A DNA stretch of 56,433 nt from an uncultured Acetatifactor sp. (GCA_910584865.1 CAJUCE010000034.1:1-56433); one strand, 5' to 3'; counted from the first letter of the stretch, positions 26,673 through 35,059 are shown. Numbers and translations: made by a program. The notes: generated from the letters alone by a model not told the origin.

Positions 26673-28493
26673 ATGGAAGAACTTACCTATCCTTTTAACC
26701 CGGAATTACTGTTAAAGAAAAAGAAAAGTATCAAGAAGCAGCTGCTGGTGGACGGCACGGAGCGTCTGGAGAAGAAAATCGCCATTCTGGGCGGGGTCAC
26801 CACCAATGATATCCGGCAGATTTTGGAGCTTTTTTTGCTGAATTACGGAATTGCGCCGCTGTTTTATGAATCGGAATATAATCAATATTATGAGGACGGG
26901 ATGTTTCCCAATGCGGAGCTGGAAGCCTTTGGGCCGGATTTGATCTATATCTGTACATCGGTGCGCAATATCACCGAATTTCCGGAGTTGGCCGAGGATG
27001 TGGAAGCGGTGAACCGGAAGCTGGAACAGACCTTCGGCAGATTTGAGGGGCTGTGGGGGCGCCTGGAGGAGGTATATCGCTGTCCGGTGATTCAGAATAA
27101 TTTCGAATATCCTTTTTTCCGGCTGATGGGAAATAAGGATGCCAGCGATATTCATGGGCGTGTGAACTTCGTGACGCGCTTGAATTGCCGGTTTTACGAA
27201 TATGCCCGGGCTCATGAAAATTTTTACATCTGCGATATTAATTATTTATCGGCTTCTTACGGATTGGAGCAGTGGTCTGCGCCATACTATTATCATATGT
27301 ATAAATACGCTGTGGCGGTGCCTGCCATTCCGTATCTGGCTTATAATGTAGCCAATATGATTAAATCTATATACGGCAAAAATAAAAAGGTATTGAACCT
27401 TGATTTGGACAATACGCTGTGGGGAGGCGTTGTGGGAGATGACGGCGCTGATCATATTGAAATCGGGCAGGAGACTTCTCTGGCCCAGACTTACAGCGAG
27501 TTCCAGGAATATATCAAATTGCAAAAGCAGCTTGGTGTGGTGCTGACGGTCAATTCCAAGAACGAACATGCAGCTGCACTCAGCGGCTTGGAGCGTCCGG
27601 ACAGCGTTTTGAACCCCGGGGATTTTGTGAAGATTAAGGCAAACTGGGAGCCGAAGAGTGTGAACCTGGTTCAGACGGCGCAGGAATTGTCTCTGTTGCC
27701 GGAGAGTTTTGTCTTCGTGGATGACAATCCGGCGGAGCGGGCCATTATCAGGAAGCAGGTGCCGGGAGCGGCAGTGCCCGAGATCGACGGTGTGGAGGAT
27801 TATATCCGGGTATTGGACAGATCCGGTTTCTTTGAGACCACAGTGTTGTCGGGAGACGATCTGAAGCGGAGCGAGATGTATCGGGAGAATGCGGAGCGGG
27901 GCAGGCTGCAGGCTTCTTTTGAGAATTATGAGGAATATTTGAAATCTCTGGAGATGAAGGGGGAGATCCAGGGCTTTATTCCTGCTTATATGTCGCGGAT
28001 TGCGCAGCTGACCAACAAGAGCAATCAGTTCAATCTGACCACCAGACGATACAGCCAAAGCGATATCGAGGCAGTGGCCGGGGACAGAGACCATATCACA
28101 CTCTACGGAAAGCTTGGAGATAAATTTGGCGACAATGGCGTAGTCAGCATTGTAATCGGCAGGATAGAAGGACAGGAACGGGAAGAGCTTCATATGGAGC
28201 TGTGGCTGATGAGCTGCAGGGTGCTCAAGCGCGATATGGAGTACGCCATGATGGACGAGCTGGTGGAGAAATGTAAGGCGGCAGGTATCCGCACGATTTT
28301 CGGTTATTATTATCCCACAGCCAAGAATGCCATGGTGAAAAATTTCTATGAGATCCAGGGATTTTCGAAAATTGCGGAGGATGAAGAAGGTAATACGACA
28401 TGGGAATACCGGATTCCGGAGCATTATGAGAGACGGAATAAAGTGATTCTTGTGAATGGCAAAGAGGCGATAGAGGAAACATGGAAGGGATAA
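26673..28493 (+). CDS. FkbH-like HAD-IIIC protein with C-terminal GNAT-like domain
   Basis: A 606-residue protein. About 1-225: N-terminal SGNH-like region. About 230-370: HAD-IIIC domain with LNLDLDNTLWGGVVGDDG (nucleophile Asp), VNSKNEH and FVFVDDNPAERA. About 400-590: GNAT-like segment (NQFNLTTRRYSQSD, MDELVEKCKAAGIRTIFGYY). FkbH proteins are known to take D-1,3-bisphosphoglycerate and load a glyceryl unit on an acyl carrier protein, removing phosphate. An ACP gene five genes downstream supports that role here; alternatively another phosphorylated acid is used. ATG 26673 is chosen; GTG 26664 is in frame. Confidence 0.8.
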   Translation: MEELTYPFNPELLLKKKKSIKKQLLVDGTERLEKKIAILGGVTTNDIRQILELFLLNYGIAPLFYESEYNQYYEDGMFPNAELEAFGPDLIYICTSVRNITEFPELAEDVEAVNRKLEQTFGRFEGLWGRLEEVYRCPVIQNNFEYPFFRLMGNKDASDIHGRVNFVTRLNCRFYEYARAHENFYICDINYLSASYGLEQWSAPYYYHMYKYAVAVPAIPYLAYNVANMIKSIYGKNKKVLNLDLDNTLWGGVVGDDGADHIEIGQETSLAQTYSEFQEYIKLQKQLGVVLTVNSKNEHAAALSGLERPDSVLNPGDFVKIKANWEPKSVNLVQTAQELSLLPESFVFVDDNPAERAIIRKQVPGAAVPEIDGVEDYIRVLDRSGFFETTVLSGDDLKRSEMYRENAERGRLQASFENYEEYLKSLEMKGEIQGFIPAYMSRIAQLTNKSNQFNLTTRRYSQSDIEAVAGDRDHITLYGKLGDKFGDNGVVSIVIGRIEGQEREELHMELWLMSCRVLKRDMEYAMMDELVEKCKAAGIRTIFGYYYPTAKNAMVKNFYEIQGFSKIAEDEEGNTTWEYRIPEHYERRNKVILVNGKEAIEETWKG

Positions 28494-29326
28494 AGCTGTC
28501 AAACGGAGTGATCCTGCCGCCTGTGGGCATGGGCACATGGCAGATCAGCGACCGGGAGGTTCTGGCGCGGCTGATCGGGACAGGGCGGACACAGGGCTAT
28601 TCTTTGATCGATACGGCCGCGGCCTACAGCAATGAGCGGCAGATCGGCAGGGCTCTGGCAGAGACAGGGACGATACGCGGAGAAATTTTCCTCTCTGATA
28701 AGGTGTGGAATACCTGCCGGGGCTACGAGAAGACGAAAGAGGCATGCAAGGCTTCGCTGAAGAAGCTGAAAACTGATTATCTGGACCTGTATCTCATCCA
28801 TTGGCCGGCGTCTTCCAGACAGCATCCTGACTGGAGGGAGCTGAATACGGACACCTGGCGGGGTATGGAATCGCTGTATCGGGAAGGTCTGGTCCGGGCT
28901 GTCGGTGTATGCAATTTTCAGGTGATGCATTTGGAAGAATTGCTGAAAACGGCCGAAATTGCGCCGATGGTGAATCAGATTGAATTTCATCCGGGCATGC
29001 TGCAGGAGGATGTGGTTTCATTCTGCAGGCAGAAGGGAATCTGTGTTCAGGCCAGCAGCCCGCTTGGAAACGGCCGGATTCTGGGCAATGAGGTGCTTGC
29101 GGAGATAGCCGGAGAAAAGCACAGGACCCCGGCGCAGATTTGTCTTCGCTATGCCCTGGAGGAGGGAATCAGTGTGATCCCGAAGACAGCGGATGTGAGA
29201 CGGCTGGCGGAAAATATAGATATTTTTGACTTTTCGCTGACGGAAGAGGAGCGAAGGCGTATAGAAGCGATTCCTTACTGCGGCGGTCTGGGGATTGATC
29301 CGGAGGAGGGTGACAGGAATGGATGA
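28481..29326 (+). CDS. Aldo/keto reductase
   Basis: A 281-residue AKR with GVILPPVGMGTWQ at the N-terminus, SLIDTAAAYSNERQIGRAL near 40-58 (catalytic Asp and Tyr), LSDKVW near 75 (catalytic Lys), YLIHWP near 107 (His) and IPKTADVRRLAENIDIFDF near 230-250 (NADPH site). It reduces aldehydes or ketones with NADPH in the cytosol. It overlaps the FkbH-like gene by 13 bp and the next gene by 8 bp, so it is part of the same pathway. A role in reducing an aldehyde or keto-acyl intermediate is inferred. Confidence 0.85.
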   Translation: MEGIKLSNGVILPPVGMGTWQISDREVLARLIGTGRTQGYSLIDTAAAYSNERQIGRALAETGTIRGEIFLSDKVWNTCRGYEKTKEACKASLKKLKTDYLDLYLIHWPASSRQHPDWRELNTDTWRGMESLYREGLVRAVGVCNFQVMHLEELLKTAEIAPMVNQIEFHPGMLQEDVVSFCRQKGICVQASSPLGNGRILGNEVLAEIAGEKHRTPAQICLRYALEEGISVIPKTADVRRLAENIDIFDFSLTEEERRRIEAIPYCGGLGIDPEEGDRNG

Positions 29327-30143
29327 TGAGAAGAAACTGAAAGAGCTGCGGAAAAAGATTTTCCTCATTGGCTGCAAGGGAGGAATGGCGCATTTGGCAT
29401 CCTGCTATTCCTGCCTGGAGATTCTCTATGCTTTGTATGTCAAAGGGGTGCTGAAGCTGGATGCCACGAACCCGAAGTGGAGCGGCAGAGATCGATTCAT
29501 ATTGAGCAAGGGACATGCAGGGCTGGCTCTCTATACGGTGATGGCGGAGGCGGGACTGCTCTCCTGGGAGGAGTGTGCGTCTTATATGCAGCCCGGGGGA
29601 GGCTTGGGCGGAGAGCCCTGTATGCGGGACAGCGTCTGGGTGGAGGCCACCACCGGTTCTCTGGGACACGGACTGCCTTTTGCCCAGGGGATGGCCATGG
29701 CTCTGAAGGCCGAGGGGAATCCGGCCAGGGTGTTCGTGCTGCTGGGGGACGGGGAATGCGAGGAAGGCTCTGTCTGGGAGGCGGCTATGACTGCTTCGGC
29801 GTTTGGATTGGAACGGCTTACCGTTATATTGGACTGTAATGAGATTCAGAAGATGGATTTTGTAAACAAGACCATCGGGGAACCTGTCTGGCGGGAAAAG
29901 TGGTCTGCCTTCGGCTGGCAGGCAGACGAGGTGGACGGACATGATATCGCTGCATTGGAGCGCTGCCTGCAGGAGGAGAATCATACTGGAAAGCCCAGGC
30001 TGGTGATTGCGCATACGGTGAAGGGCAAGGGGGTCTCTATTATGGAGAATAATCCCAACTGGCATTTTAAGCTGCCGAGTTCGAAAAAGGAATGGAAGGT
30101 ATTCAGAGAAGAGCTGGGAATCAGCGAGGAAGAAATGGGGTAG
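29319..30143 (+). CDS. Transketolase-like N-terminal subunit
   Basis: A 274-residue thiamine-diphosphate-binding half: FILSKGHAGLALYTVMAEAG near 55-75, GSLGHGLPFAQGMAMALK near 110-127, and the ThDP-Mg motif VLLGDGECEEGSVWEAAM with DCNE further on. With the next gene it makes a split transketolase. Beyond pentose-phosphate metabolism, split transketolase-like pairs beside carrier proteins can move two-carbon ketol units into secondary metabolites, which may apply here. ATG 29319 follows GGAGGAGGG; the frame is open to 29295. Confidence 0.85.
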   Translation: MDDEKKLKELRKKIFLIGCKGGMAHLASCYSCLEILYALYVKGVLKLDATNPKWSGRDRFILSKGHAGLALYTVMAEAGLLSWEECASYMQPGGGLGGEPCMRDSVWVEATTGSLGHGLPFAQGMAMALKAEGNPARVFVLLGDGECEEGSVWEAAMTASAFGLERLTVILDCNEIQKMDFVNKTIGEPVWREKWSAFGWQADEVDGHDIAALERCLQEENHTGKPRLVIAHTVKGKGVSIMENNPNWHFKLPSSKKEWKVFREELGISEEEMG

Positions 30144-30146
30144 ACC

Positions 30147-31070
30147 ATGCAGAGTGCATATATCGGGAAGATCATGGAACTGGCACAGCGCGATAACAGA
30201 GTGATTCATATTCTGGCGGACAGCGGCACCGGATATGATGAGATGTTCCGCCGCAATTTCCCGAATCAGATCTATAATTTCGGGATCAGCGAAGAAAATA
30301 TGGTGGCCGCCGCCGCGGGGATGGCTGCGGAAGGCAGGATTCCCTTTGTGTACACGGCAGGCGCTTTTCTGGCATATCGCTCGCTGGAGTTCATCAGGGA
30401 TGATATCTGCTTTCAGAATCTGAATGTGAAAGTGGTGGGCATGGGCAGCGGCCTGGCCTGGAGTTCCTTAGGTCCCACCCATCATACCACAGAAGATGTG
30501 GCAATGCTTCGGGCGATTCCAGGTTTGATGATTTTATCTCCGGCTACGCCCCGGCAGACAGCGGAGTGTGCGGAGGCGGCATATCGCCATCAGGGGCCGG
30601 TATATATCAAGATCGGGATGAATCACGAGAAGGAATTTTATCCGTCGGATTATCAGATGGAGGTGGGGAAAAATGAAATTCTAAGGGAAGGCGGCTCAAT
30701 CAGTATCTTCGTGACCGGAAGTATTCTGGAAGAGGCTGACCAGGCGGCAGAGCGGCTGGAAGCGGAAGGAATCCGGGTAAATCTGGTCAATGCGGTATCT
30801 GTCAAGCCCTTTGACCGGGCAAATGTGTTGGAGATGGCGGCGAGAACCCGGATGTTTTTCACGGTGGAGGAGCATAATGTCTATGGCGGCTTGGGCAGTA
30901 TCATTGCGGAGATTCTCGCGGAAGAGGGTCTGGGAGTTCGGCTGCGCAGGATCGGGCTGCAGGATTGTTTCGCCGCAGGCTACGGCACGCATAAAAGTGT
31001 CAGGGCGGAGAACGGCCTGGACGCAGAGGGGATATACAGGAAGATAAAGGAGTATATGGGAAATGAATGA
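30147..31070 (+). CDS. Transketolase-like C-terminal subunit
   Basis: A 307-residue partner half. It has VIHILADSGTG near 18, FPNQIYNFGISEENMVAAAA near 35-55 (the conserved Glu that activates ThDP), GLAWSSLGPTHHTTEDVAMLRAIPG near 100 and VNAVSVKPFDR with EEHNVYGGLGS near 215-250. It completes the active site with the N-terminal subunit encoded 3 bp upstream. It overlaps the MaoC-like gene by 8 bp. Confidence 0.85.
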   Translation: MQSAYIGKIMELAQRDNRVIHILADSGTGYDEMFRRNFPNQIYNFGISEENMVAAAAGMAAEGRIPFVYTAGAFLAYRSLEFIRDDICFQNLNVKVVGMGSGLAWSSLGPTHHTTEDVAMLRAIPGLMILSPATPRQTAECAEAAYRHQGPVYIKIGMNHEKEFYPSDYQMEVGKNEILREGGSISIFVTGSILEEADQAAERLEAEGIRVNLVNAVSVKPFDRANVLEMAARTRMFFTVEEHNVYGGLGSIIAEILAEEGLGVRLRRIGLQDCFAAGYGTHKSVRAENGLDAEGIYRKIKEYMGNE

Positions 31071-31491
31071 ATATACTTTTGCCGAACTTTCTGTGGGCAT
31101 GAAGGCTTCTTTTCAGAGAAAAGTGACACCGGAAATGGAGGATTTATTCCGCCGGATCTCAGGGGATGAGAATCCGCTGCACAGAGACGACGACTTTGCC
31201 AGGGAAGTCAGCGGCGGGCGATTTCCTTCCCATGCCAGTTTCGGCATGCTGACAGCGTCATTATATTCCGCCATGGCCGGAATGTATCTGCCGGGGAAAT
31301 ACAGCCTGATCCACAGTCTGGAAGAGATATCCTTTATGAAGCCTGTGTTTGCGGGGGATACTTTGGAAGTGACGGGCGAGGTGACGGAGAAAGAGGAGGG
31401 GCTGAAGCTGATCTGCCTGAAGGTCACAATCAAAAATCAGCACGGCGCGAAAGTGTCCCGTGCAAGGATGAAAGTGCTGGTACTAAGATAA
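31063..31491 (+). CDS. MaoC-like (R)-specific enoyl hydratase
   Basis: A 142-residue hot-dog-fold protein. The hydratase motif is SGDENPLHRDDDFARE near residues 30-45 (Asp and His catalytic pair), followed by FPSHASFGMLTASLYSAM. MaoC/PhaJ proteins hydrate enoyl thioesters or dehydrate 3-hydroxyacyl thioesters; here the carrier is probably the ACP encoded next. Small single hot-dog length is normal for dimeric members. Confidence 0.8.
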   Translation: MNEYTFAELSVGMKASFQRKVTPEMEDLFRRISGDENPLHRDDDFAREVSGGRFPSHASFGMLTASLYSAMAGMYLPGKYSLIHSLEEISFMKPVFAGDTLEVTGEVTEKEEGLKLICLKVTIKNQHGAKVSRARMKVLVLR

Positions 31492-31509
31492 AAAATCAAA
31501 AAAATGATG

Positions 31510-31742
31510 CGGAACTAAAAAACAGCATCATGCCCCTAAAGTACCCATAGGATTTACGGACGCCCGTTCTTGCGGCCGGAAATTCTATGAAGAGGAAGGT
31601 ACTTTAGGGGCGTGATGCGGAACTGGAAAACAGCATCATGCCCCTAAAGTACCCATAGGATTTACGGACGCACGTTCTTGCGGCCGGAAATTCTATGAAG
31701 AGGAAGGTACTTTAGGGGCGTGATGCGGAACTGGAATAGGAG
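31510..31742 (+). repeat. Structured repeat, two tandem copies ahead of the ACP gene
   Basis: Two copies 108 bp apart, nearly identical. Copy 1: outer arms 31525-31545 and 31598-31618, inner stem CATAGGATTTACGGACGC (31546-31563) with GCGGCCGGAAATTCTATG (31572-31589). Copy 2: outer arms 31633-31653 and 31706-31726, inner stem 31654-31671 with 31680-31697. Outer arms pair over 21 bp with one G-U. Between and after the copies lies GGAACTGGAA; the last copy ends GGAACTGGAATAGGAG (31727-31742), which is the Shine-Dalgarno region of the ACP gene. The right arm of copy 1 can also pair with the left arm of copy 2, giving an alternative fold. Confidence 0.9.
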
Positions 31743-31749
31743 ACGAAAG

Positions 31750-31992
31750 ATGGATAGAGAAGATGTATATGAGAGACTGAATATGGTTTTTCGCGAAGTA
31801 TTTGATGACAAAACGATCGAACTGACAGACGACACCACCGCAGACGACGTGGACGGCTGGGATTCTTTCGAGCATATCAATCTGGTGGTGGCCGTAGAGG
31901 AAGAATTTTCCTTCAAGATTCCCATGGGGAAGGTAGTGACCATGCAGAACGTGGGAGAGATGGTTGATATCATTATGGAACTGGGAAGTTAA
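31750..31992 (+). CDS. Acyl carrier protein
   Basis: An 80-residue carrier protein of usual ACP length. The phosphopantetheine site is Ser39 in VDGWDSFEHINLV, with Phe in place of the common Leu after Ser, followed by VVAVEEEFSFKIP. It presumably carries the acyl unit made by the FkbH-like, transketolase, reductase and MaoC proteins and delivers it to the MBOAT encoded 24 bp downstream. ATG 31750 is preceded by AATAGGAG from the structured repeat; the frame opens earlier (31720) inside the repeat. Confidence 0.9.
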   Translation: MDREDVYERLNMVFREVFDDKTIELTDDTTADDVDGWDSFEHINLVVAVEEEFSFKIPMGKVVTMQNVGEMVDIIMELGS

Positions 31993-32016
31993 GATGCGCC
32001 TGGAGGGGACGAAGCC

Positions 32017-33531
32017 ATGAGCCTGACAAGTCTTGGTTTTTTTATGTTTTTATCCGTTACCTTTGCCCTGTATTACCTTGTTCCAAGATTCCAGAGGGAA
32101 ATTCTCCTGGCCGGAAGCCTGTTTTTCTATTTTTCCGCATCGGCCATGGGCGGCTTTTCTCTGACAATTGTGATCGGCTATATCTTCTGCATTACTTACT
32201 TCGGCGCATTTCTGATCGAAAAGTACCGTAGGGAAGACAGAAAGCGGAATCTGGTTACCTTCCTCTGTGTGGCAGGATTAACGGCAGGTCTTTTTGTGCT
32301 GAAATATGCCTTTAATCTTAGTACGCTGGTTCTGTCAGTGCTTCGGGTGGAACAGGAGATATCATGGCTGAACTTTGTGGCGGTGATGGGAATGTCCTAC
32401 TTTACCTTGTCGGCTATTGGATATCTGATGGATGTTTCCTGGGGGACTTACGGCCCGGAGCGGAATGCGGGAATGGTTGCATTGTTTTTGTTCTATTTTC
32501 CGGCGCTGGTGTCCGGCCCGGTGGTCCGATTCGGCCATATGCGGGAACAATACCGGGAGAGACATGCCCTGTGCTACGACAATGTGGCTTTCGGACTGCG
32601 GCGGATGGTCTGGGGATATTTCAAGAAGCTGGTCATATCAGATCGTTTCGGCCTGGTGGTTTCGGGGGTGTACGGCGATTTGGCTTCCTTTGGCGGGGCG
32701 GACATCCTGATCGCAACTTTATGCTATGCCGTACAGCTGTATACGGATTTTTCGGGATGTATGGATATTGTCCTGGGGGCTTCACAGCTGTTTGGAATCA
32801 GTCTGCCGGAGAACTTTAACGCGCCCTTTTTATCCAGAACCGTCCAGGAATTCTGGCAGAGATGGCATATTACTCTGGGAGTATGGTTTAAAGATTATGT
32901 CATGTATCCCATGCAGAAATCAAAGCATATGGTACAGTTGGGAAAAAGAGCCAGGAAACGTCTGGGCAAAAAGACGGGAAGAAAGCTCCCCTTTTATCTG
33001 TCCATGGTTGTTTTGTGGTTTCTCATCGGTATATGGCACGGGGGAACGGGTTATTATTTTATGGCATCGGCAGTGATTCCCTTTTTCCTGTTGATGGGGG
33101 GCGATCTGCTGCAGCCCGTGTTTGAAAAATTGAAAAAGCTGCTGAAGATCCGGAAAGAGGGCTGGATTTTTCGGCTGTTCCAAAGAGCCAGGACATTGCT
33201 GCTGATCTGCGTGTGCTGGGTATTTGTCTGTGCCGCCGGAACCGCGGAAGGGTTTGCGGCGCTGGGACAGGCTCTGACGCACCCTTTCCGGGTACATATC
33301 GGGCAGATTATCGGCGCGGAGAATCTGGGCAGGAAGACGCTGGTAATTTTCGGCTTGACGATATTGTTGGGAGCCATAGAATATATCCTGCAGGAAAGAG
33401 GCACTTCCATAAAGGAATTTCTGGACAGGCGGCGGTATGGCGTTCGGGTTGCAGTGCTCTATGCGGAACTGCTGCTGATTTTACTGGTAGGTATGGTTGG
33501 AAATTCTGCGTTTATTTATTTCCAGTTTTAA
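32017..33531 (+). CDS. MBOAT-family O-acyltransferase (DltB/AlgI-like)
   Basis: A 504-residue polytopic membrane protein with about 10-12 hydrophobic segments. Family signatures: FFMFLSVTFALYYLVP at the N-terminus, LYTDFSGCMDIVLGASQLFG near 245-265, FWQRWHITLGVWFKDYVMYP near 282-301 and the catalytic histidine in FLIGIWHGGTGYYF near 335. These proteins pass acyl groups across the membrane to polysaccharides or teichoic acids. It sits between an ACP and a DltD/AlgX-like protein, as in Dlt and alginate acetylation systems. Confidence 0.9.
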   Translation: MSLTSLGFFMFLSVTFALYYLVPRFQREILLAGSLFFYFSASAMGGFSLTIVIGYIFCITYFGAFLIEKYRREDRKRNLVTFLCVAGLTAGLFVLKYAFNLSTLVLSVLRVEQEISWLNFVAVMGMSYFTLSAIGYLMDVSWGTYGPERNAGMVALFLFYFPALVSGPVVRFGHMREQYRERHALCYDNVAFGLRRMVWGYFKKLVISDRFGLVVSGVYGDLASFGGADILIATLCYAVQLYTDFSGCMDIVLGASQLFGISLPENFNAPFLSRTVQEFWQRWHITLGVWFKDYVMYPMQKSKHMVQLGKRARKRLGKKTGRKLPFYLSMVVLWFLIGIWHGGTGYYFMASAVIPFFLLMGGDLLQPVFEKLKKLLKIRKEGWIFRLFQRARTLLLICVCWVFVCAAGTAEGFAALGQALTHPFRVHIGQIIGAENLGRKTLVIFGLTILLGAIEYILQERGTSIKEFLDRRRYGVRVAVLYAELLLILLVGMVGNSAFIYFQF

Positions 33532-33585
33532 AGTATAATTGGCGAGGGCGCGTACGTCGGGAACGCGCCGGATCTGGGGGTTGGC

Positions 33586-34680
33586 ATGAAGGAGAGAAGA
33601 TGGTTCAGATTGCTGTGGTTTCTGCCGTTGCTGCTCATTGTGATCCTTACAAATTATTTTGTGGATCCTGCGGGAATTTATAAAAGCGACAGTCAGTTTA
33701 TGGCCGCATCCCTGTTGGAAGGGAATAATGTATATTTTCATGCCGGAAACGGCGACGAGCGGGGGATAAAGCGTTATCTGATAAGCGAAATGCCGGACTA
33801 TGTGGACTGTGTAACAGTGGGGCCCAGCCTTGTATTCGGAGTCAGGACAGACGCGGTGCAGGAGGATTCCTTTTATAATCTTGCGGTGTCGGGGGCGGAC
33901 TTCTACGACATTCTGGCGCAGTTCGGGCTGATGGAGCTGTATGGGAAGCATTGCGGCAGAGTGGTATTTTGTGTGGATTCTTATTTCTTCGATGAGACCT
34001 TGTACAGTACCTTTACCAGAAACGAGACTCTGAAGCCCTATGCGGAGTATATGATCGGAATCTTGAATGACGAGCAGTGCAGGGCGCCGGAAGACAGTGC
34101 CTTTGCCCGTTTTAAGGCGAAAGTCTCTCAGCTTTTTTCGATTTCTTATTTTCAGTCAGCAGTGAATTGGGTGAGCTCCAGCGGAGTGAAGGAAGTGCTG
34201 GAGACCATTCTGTCTGACGAAAACTGGGGAGTCGTGGGAGAGGGGTATGAGGGCGGTTACTATATGACGGACGGCAGCCTGGTGTACCCGAAGGAAGTGC
34301 AGAATAATTCCGCGGAATATGTGGAGGAAGACGCCAGGAATTACGATATAGAGACGCAGTTTTCGAAAAATTGCCACATCAGTTCCTATAGTCAGGAGAC
34401 GTTTGAAAAGCTGATCCGGTATTTGACGCAGAGGGATGTGGAGGTAGATCTGTATCTGTTTCCTCTGGCGCCTTCGCTGTGGAACCGGATTGACAATGAC
34501 GAGTATTTCATTCTGAGTGAGCTGGAGGCCTATGCCTATGATGTGGCGCAGCGATATGACCTGAAGATCGAAGGATCTTATAATCCCTACAATCTGCATA
34601 TGACGGATGCGGATTTTTATGACAGCCGGCATATGCGGCATGAGCTGCTGGCAACCTATTATGATTTCTCGGGGAAATAG
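33586..34680 (+). CDS. Membrane-anchored SGNH/DltD-AlgX-like protein
   Basis: A 364-residue protein with one N-terminal membrane helix (LLWFLPLLLIVILTNYFV, residues about 8-25) and an extracellular domain. VGPSLVFGVRTD near 83-94 resembles the Ser block of SGNH hydrolases; DSYFFDE near 130 and the C-terminal HMTDADFYDSRHM near 340-352 (Asp and His candidates) complete a DltD/AlgJ-like triad. It likely completes O-acyl transfer to the surface polymer with the MBOAT. It is the last gene of the cluster; no plus-strand terminator with a clear U-run follows. Confidence 0.7.
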   Translation: MKERRWFRLLWFLPLLLIVILTNYFVDPAGIYKSDSQFMAASLLEGNNVYFHAGNGDERGIKRYLISEMPDYVDCVTVGPSLVFGVRTDAVQEDSFYNLAVSGADFYDILAQFGLMELYGKHCGRVVFCVDSYFFDETLYSTFTRNETLKPYAEYMIGILNDEQCRAPEDSAFARFKAKVSQLFSISYFQSAVNWVSSSGVKEVLETILSDENWGVVGEGYEGGYYMTDGSLVYPKEVQNNSAEYVEEDARNYDIETQFSKNCHISSYSQETFEKLIRYLTQRDVEVDLYLFPLAPSLWNRIDNDEYFILSELEAYAYDVAQRYDLKIEGSYNPYNLHMTDADFYDSRHMRHELLATYYDFSGK

Positions 34681-34762
34681 AAGACGGCTGTAAAGCGAAT
34701 GAGCACTTACGCGGTGTAGAACAGAAGGCGGAAGAATGAATGCGCTCATGAGTGTAAAAAAC

Positions 34763-34787
34763 AGGGGTCCGTGACTGCCGGACCCCT
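34763..34787 (-). terminator. Strong hairpin with minus-strand T-run
   Basis: AGGGGTCCG (34763-34771) and CGGACCCCT (34779-34787) form a perfect 9-bp stem. Read on the minus strand it is followed by TGTTTTTTAC, an intrinsic terminator. On the plus strand only A residues follow, so it should not end the acyl cluster transcript. Confidence 0.65.
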
Positions 34788-34862
34788 ATAAAAAGGAAGG
34801 GAGTAAAATAAAGAAAACATGAAGAAAAATTTATGTAAAACTGCCGGGGAATTGTTGCTCCC

Positions 34863-34946
34863 TTAAGCAGTGTTGCTGGTAGTCGGAGCTGACAGAACCC
34901 TGCAATGTATACCAGAATCCAACAGCTCCTTTGTTATTGATTTCAT
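34863..34946 (-). CDS. Possible 27-residue peptide or structured small RNA
   Basis: An ATG-to-stop frame reads MKSITKELLDSGIHCRVLSA then PTTSNTA. It has one Cys, no membrane segment, and no family I recognise. The ribosome site is weak (AGGG about 5 nt upstream). Within it GGAGCTG and CAGCTCC form a perfect 7-bp stem, so it may be a structured RNA rather than a coding gene. A minus-strand promoter (35004-35032) and a minus-strand terminator (34763-34787) frame it as a unit of about 235 nt. Confidence 0.3.
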   Translation of the reverse strand: MKSITKELLDSGIHCRVLSAPTTSNTA

Positions 34947-34971
34947 GATACCCTAAAAATGTGTCTAAAGT

Positions 34972-35000
34972 TTGACTGTAGACTTAAAGAATTATAAAAT
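34972..35000 (+). promoter_or_regulatory. Predicted plus-strand promoter
   Basis: TTGACT (34972-34977), 17-bp spacer, TAAAAT (34995-35000). TATAAT at 35006-35011 is a second possible -10. Transcripts would meet the hairpin at 35024-35059 almost at once, so any product would be very short or attenuated. Confidence 0.4.
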
Positions 35001-35003
35001 CTT

Positions 35004-35032
35004 TGTATAATAGTTGTATACGGAAAGGGCAA
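35004..35032 (-). promoter_or_regulatory. Predicted minus-strand promoter of the small unit
   Basis: On the minus strand TTGCCC (35032-35027), a 17-bp spacer and TATACA (35009-35004) form a plausible promoter pointing at the 27-residue frame at 34946-34863. Confidence 0.35.
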
Positions 35033-35059
35033 TCTGTCGGAGGACGGGCTGCCCTTTTT
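35024..35059 (+). terminator. Intrinsic terminator hairpin between divergent promoters
   Basis: AAAGGGCA (35024-35031) pairs with TGCCCTTT (35050-35057) and continues into TTTTT on the plus strand. The complementary strand also ends in a T-run. The stretch 35060-35237 that follows shows no gene. Confidence 0.6.

Noticed and set aside
27246..28538. 430-codon minus-strand frame
   Set aside because: Antisense to the FkbH-like gene, His/Leu-rich composition, no motif; a shadow of a GC-rich coding strand.
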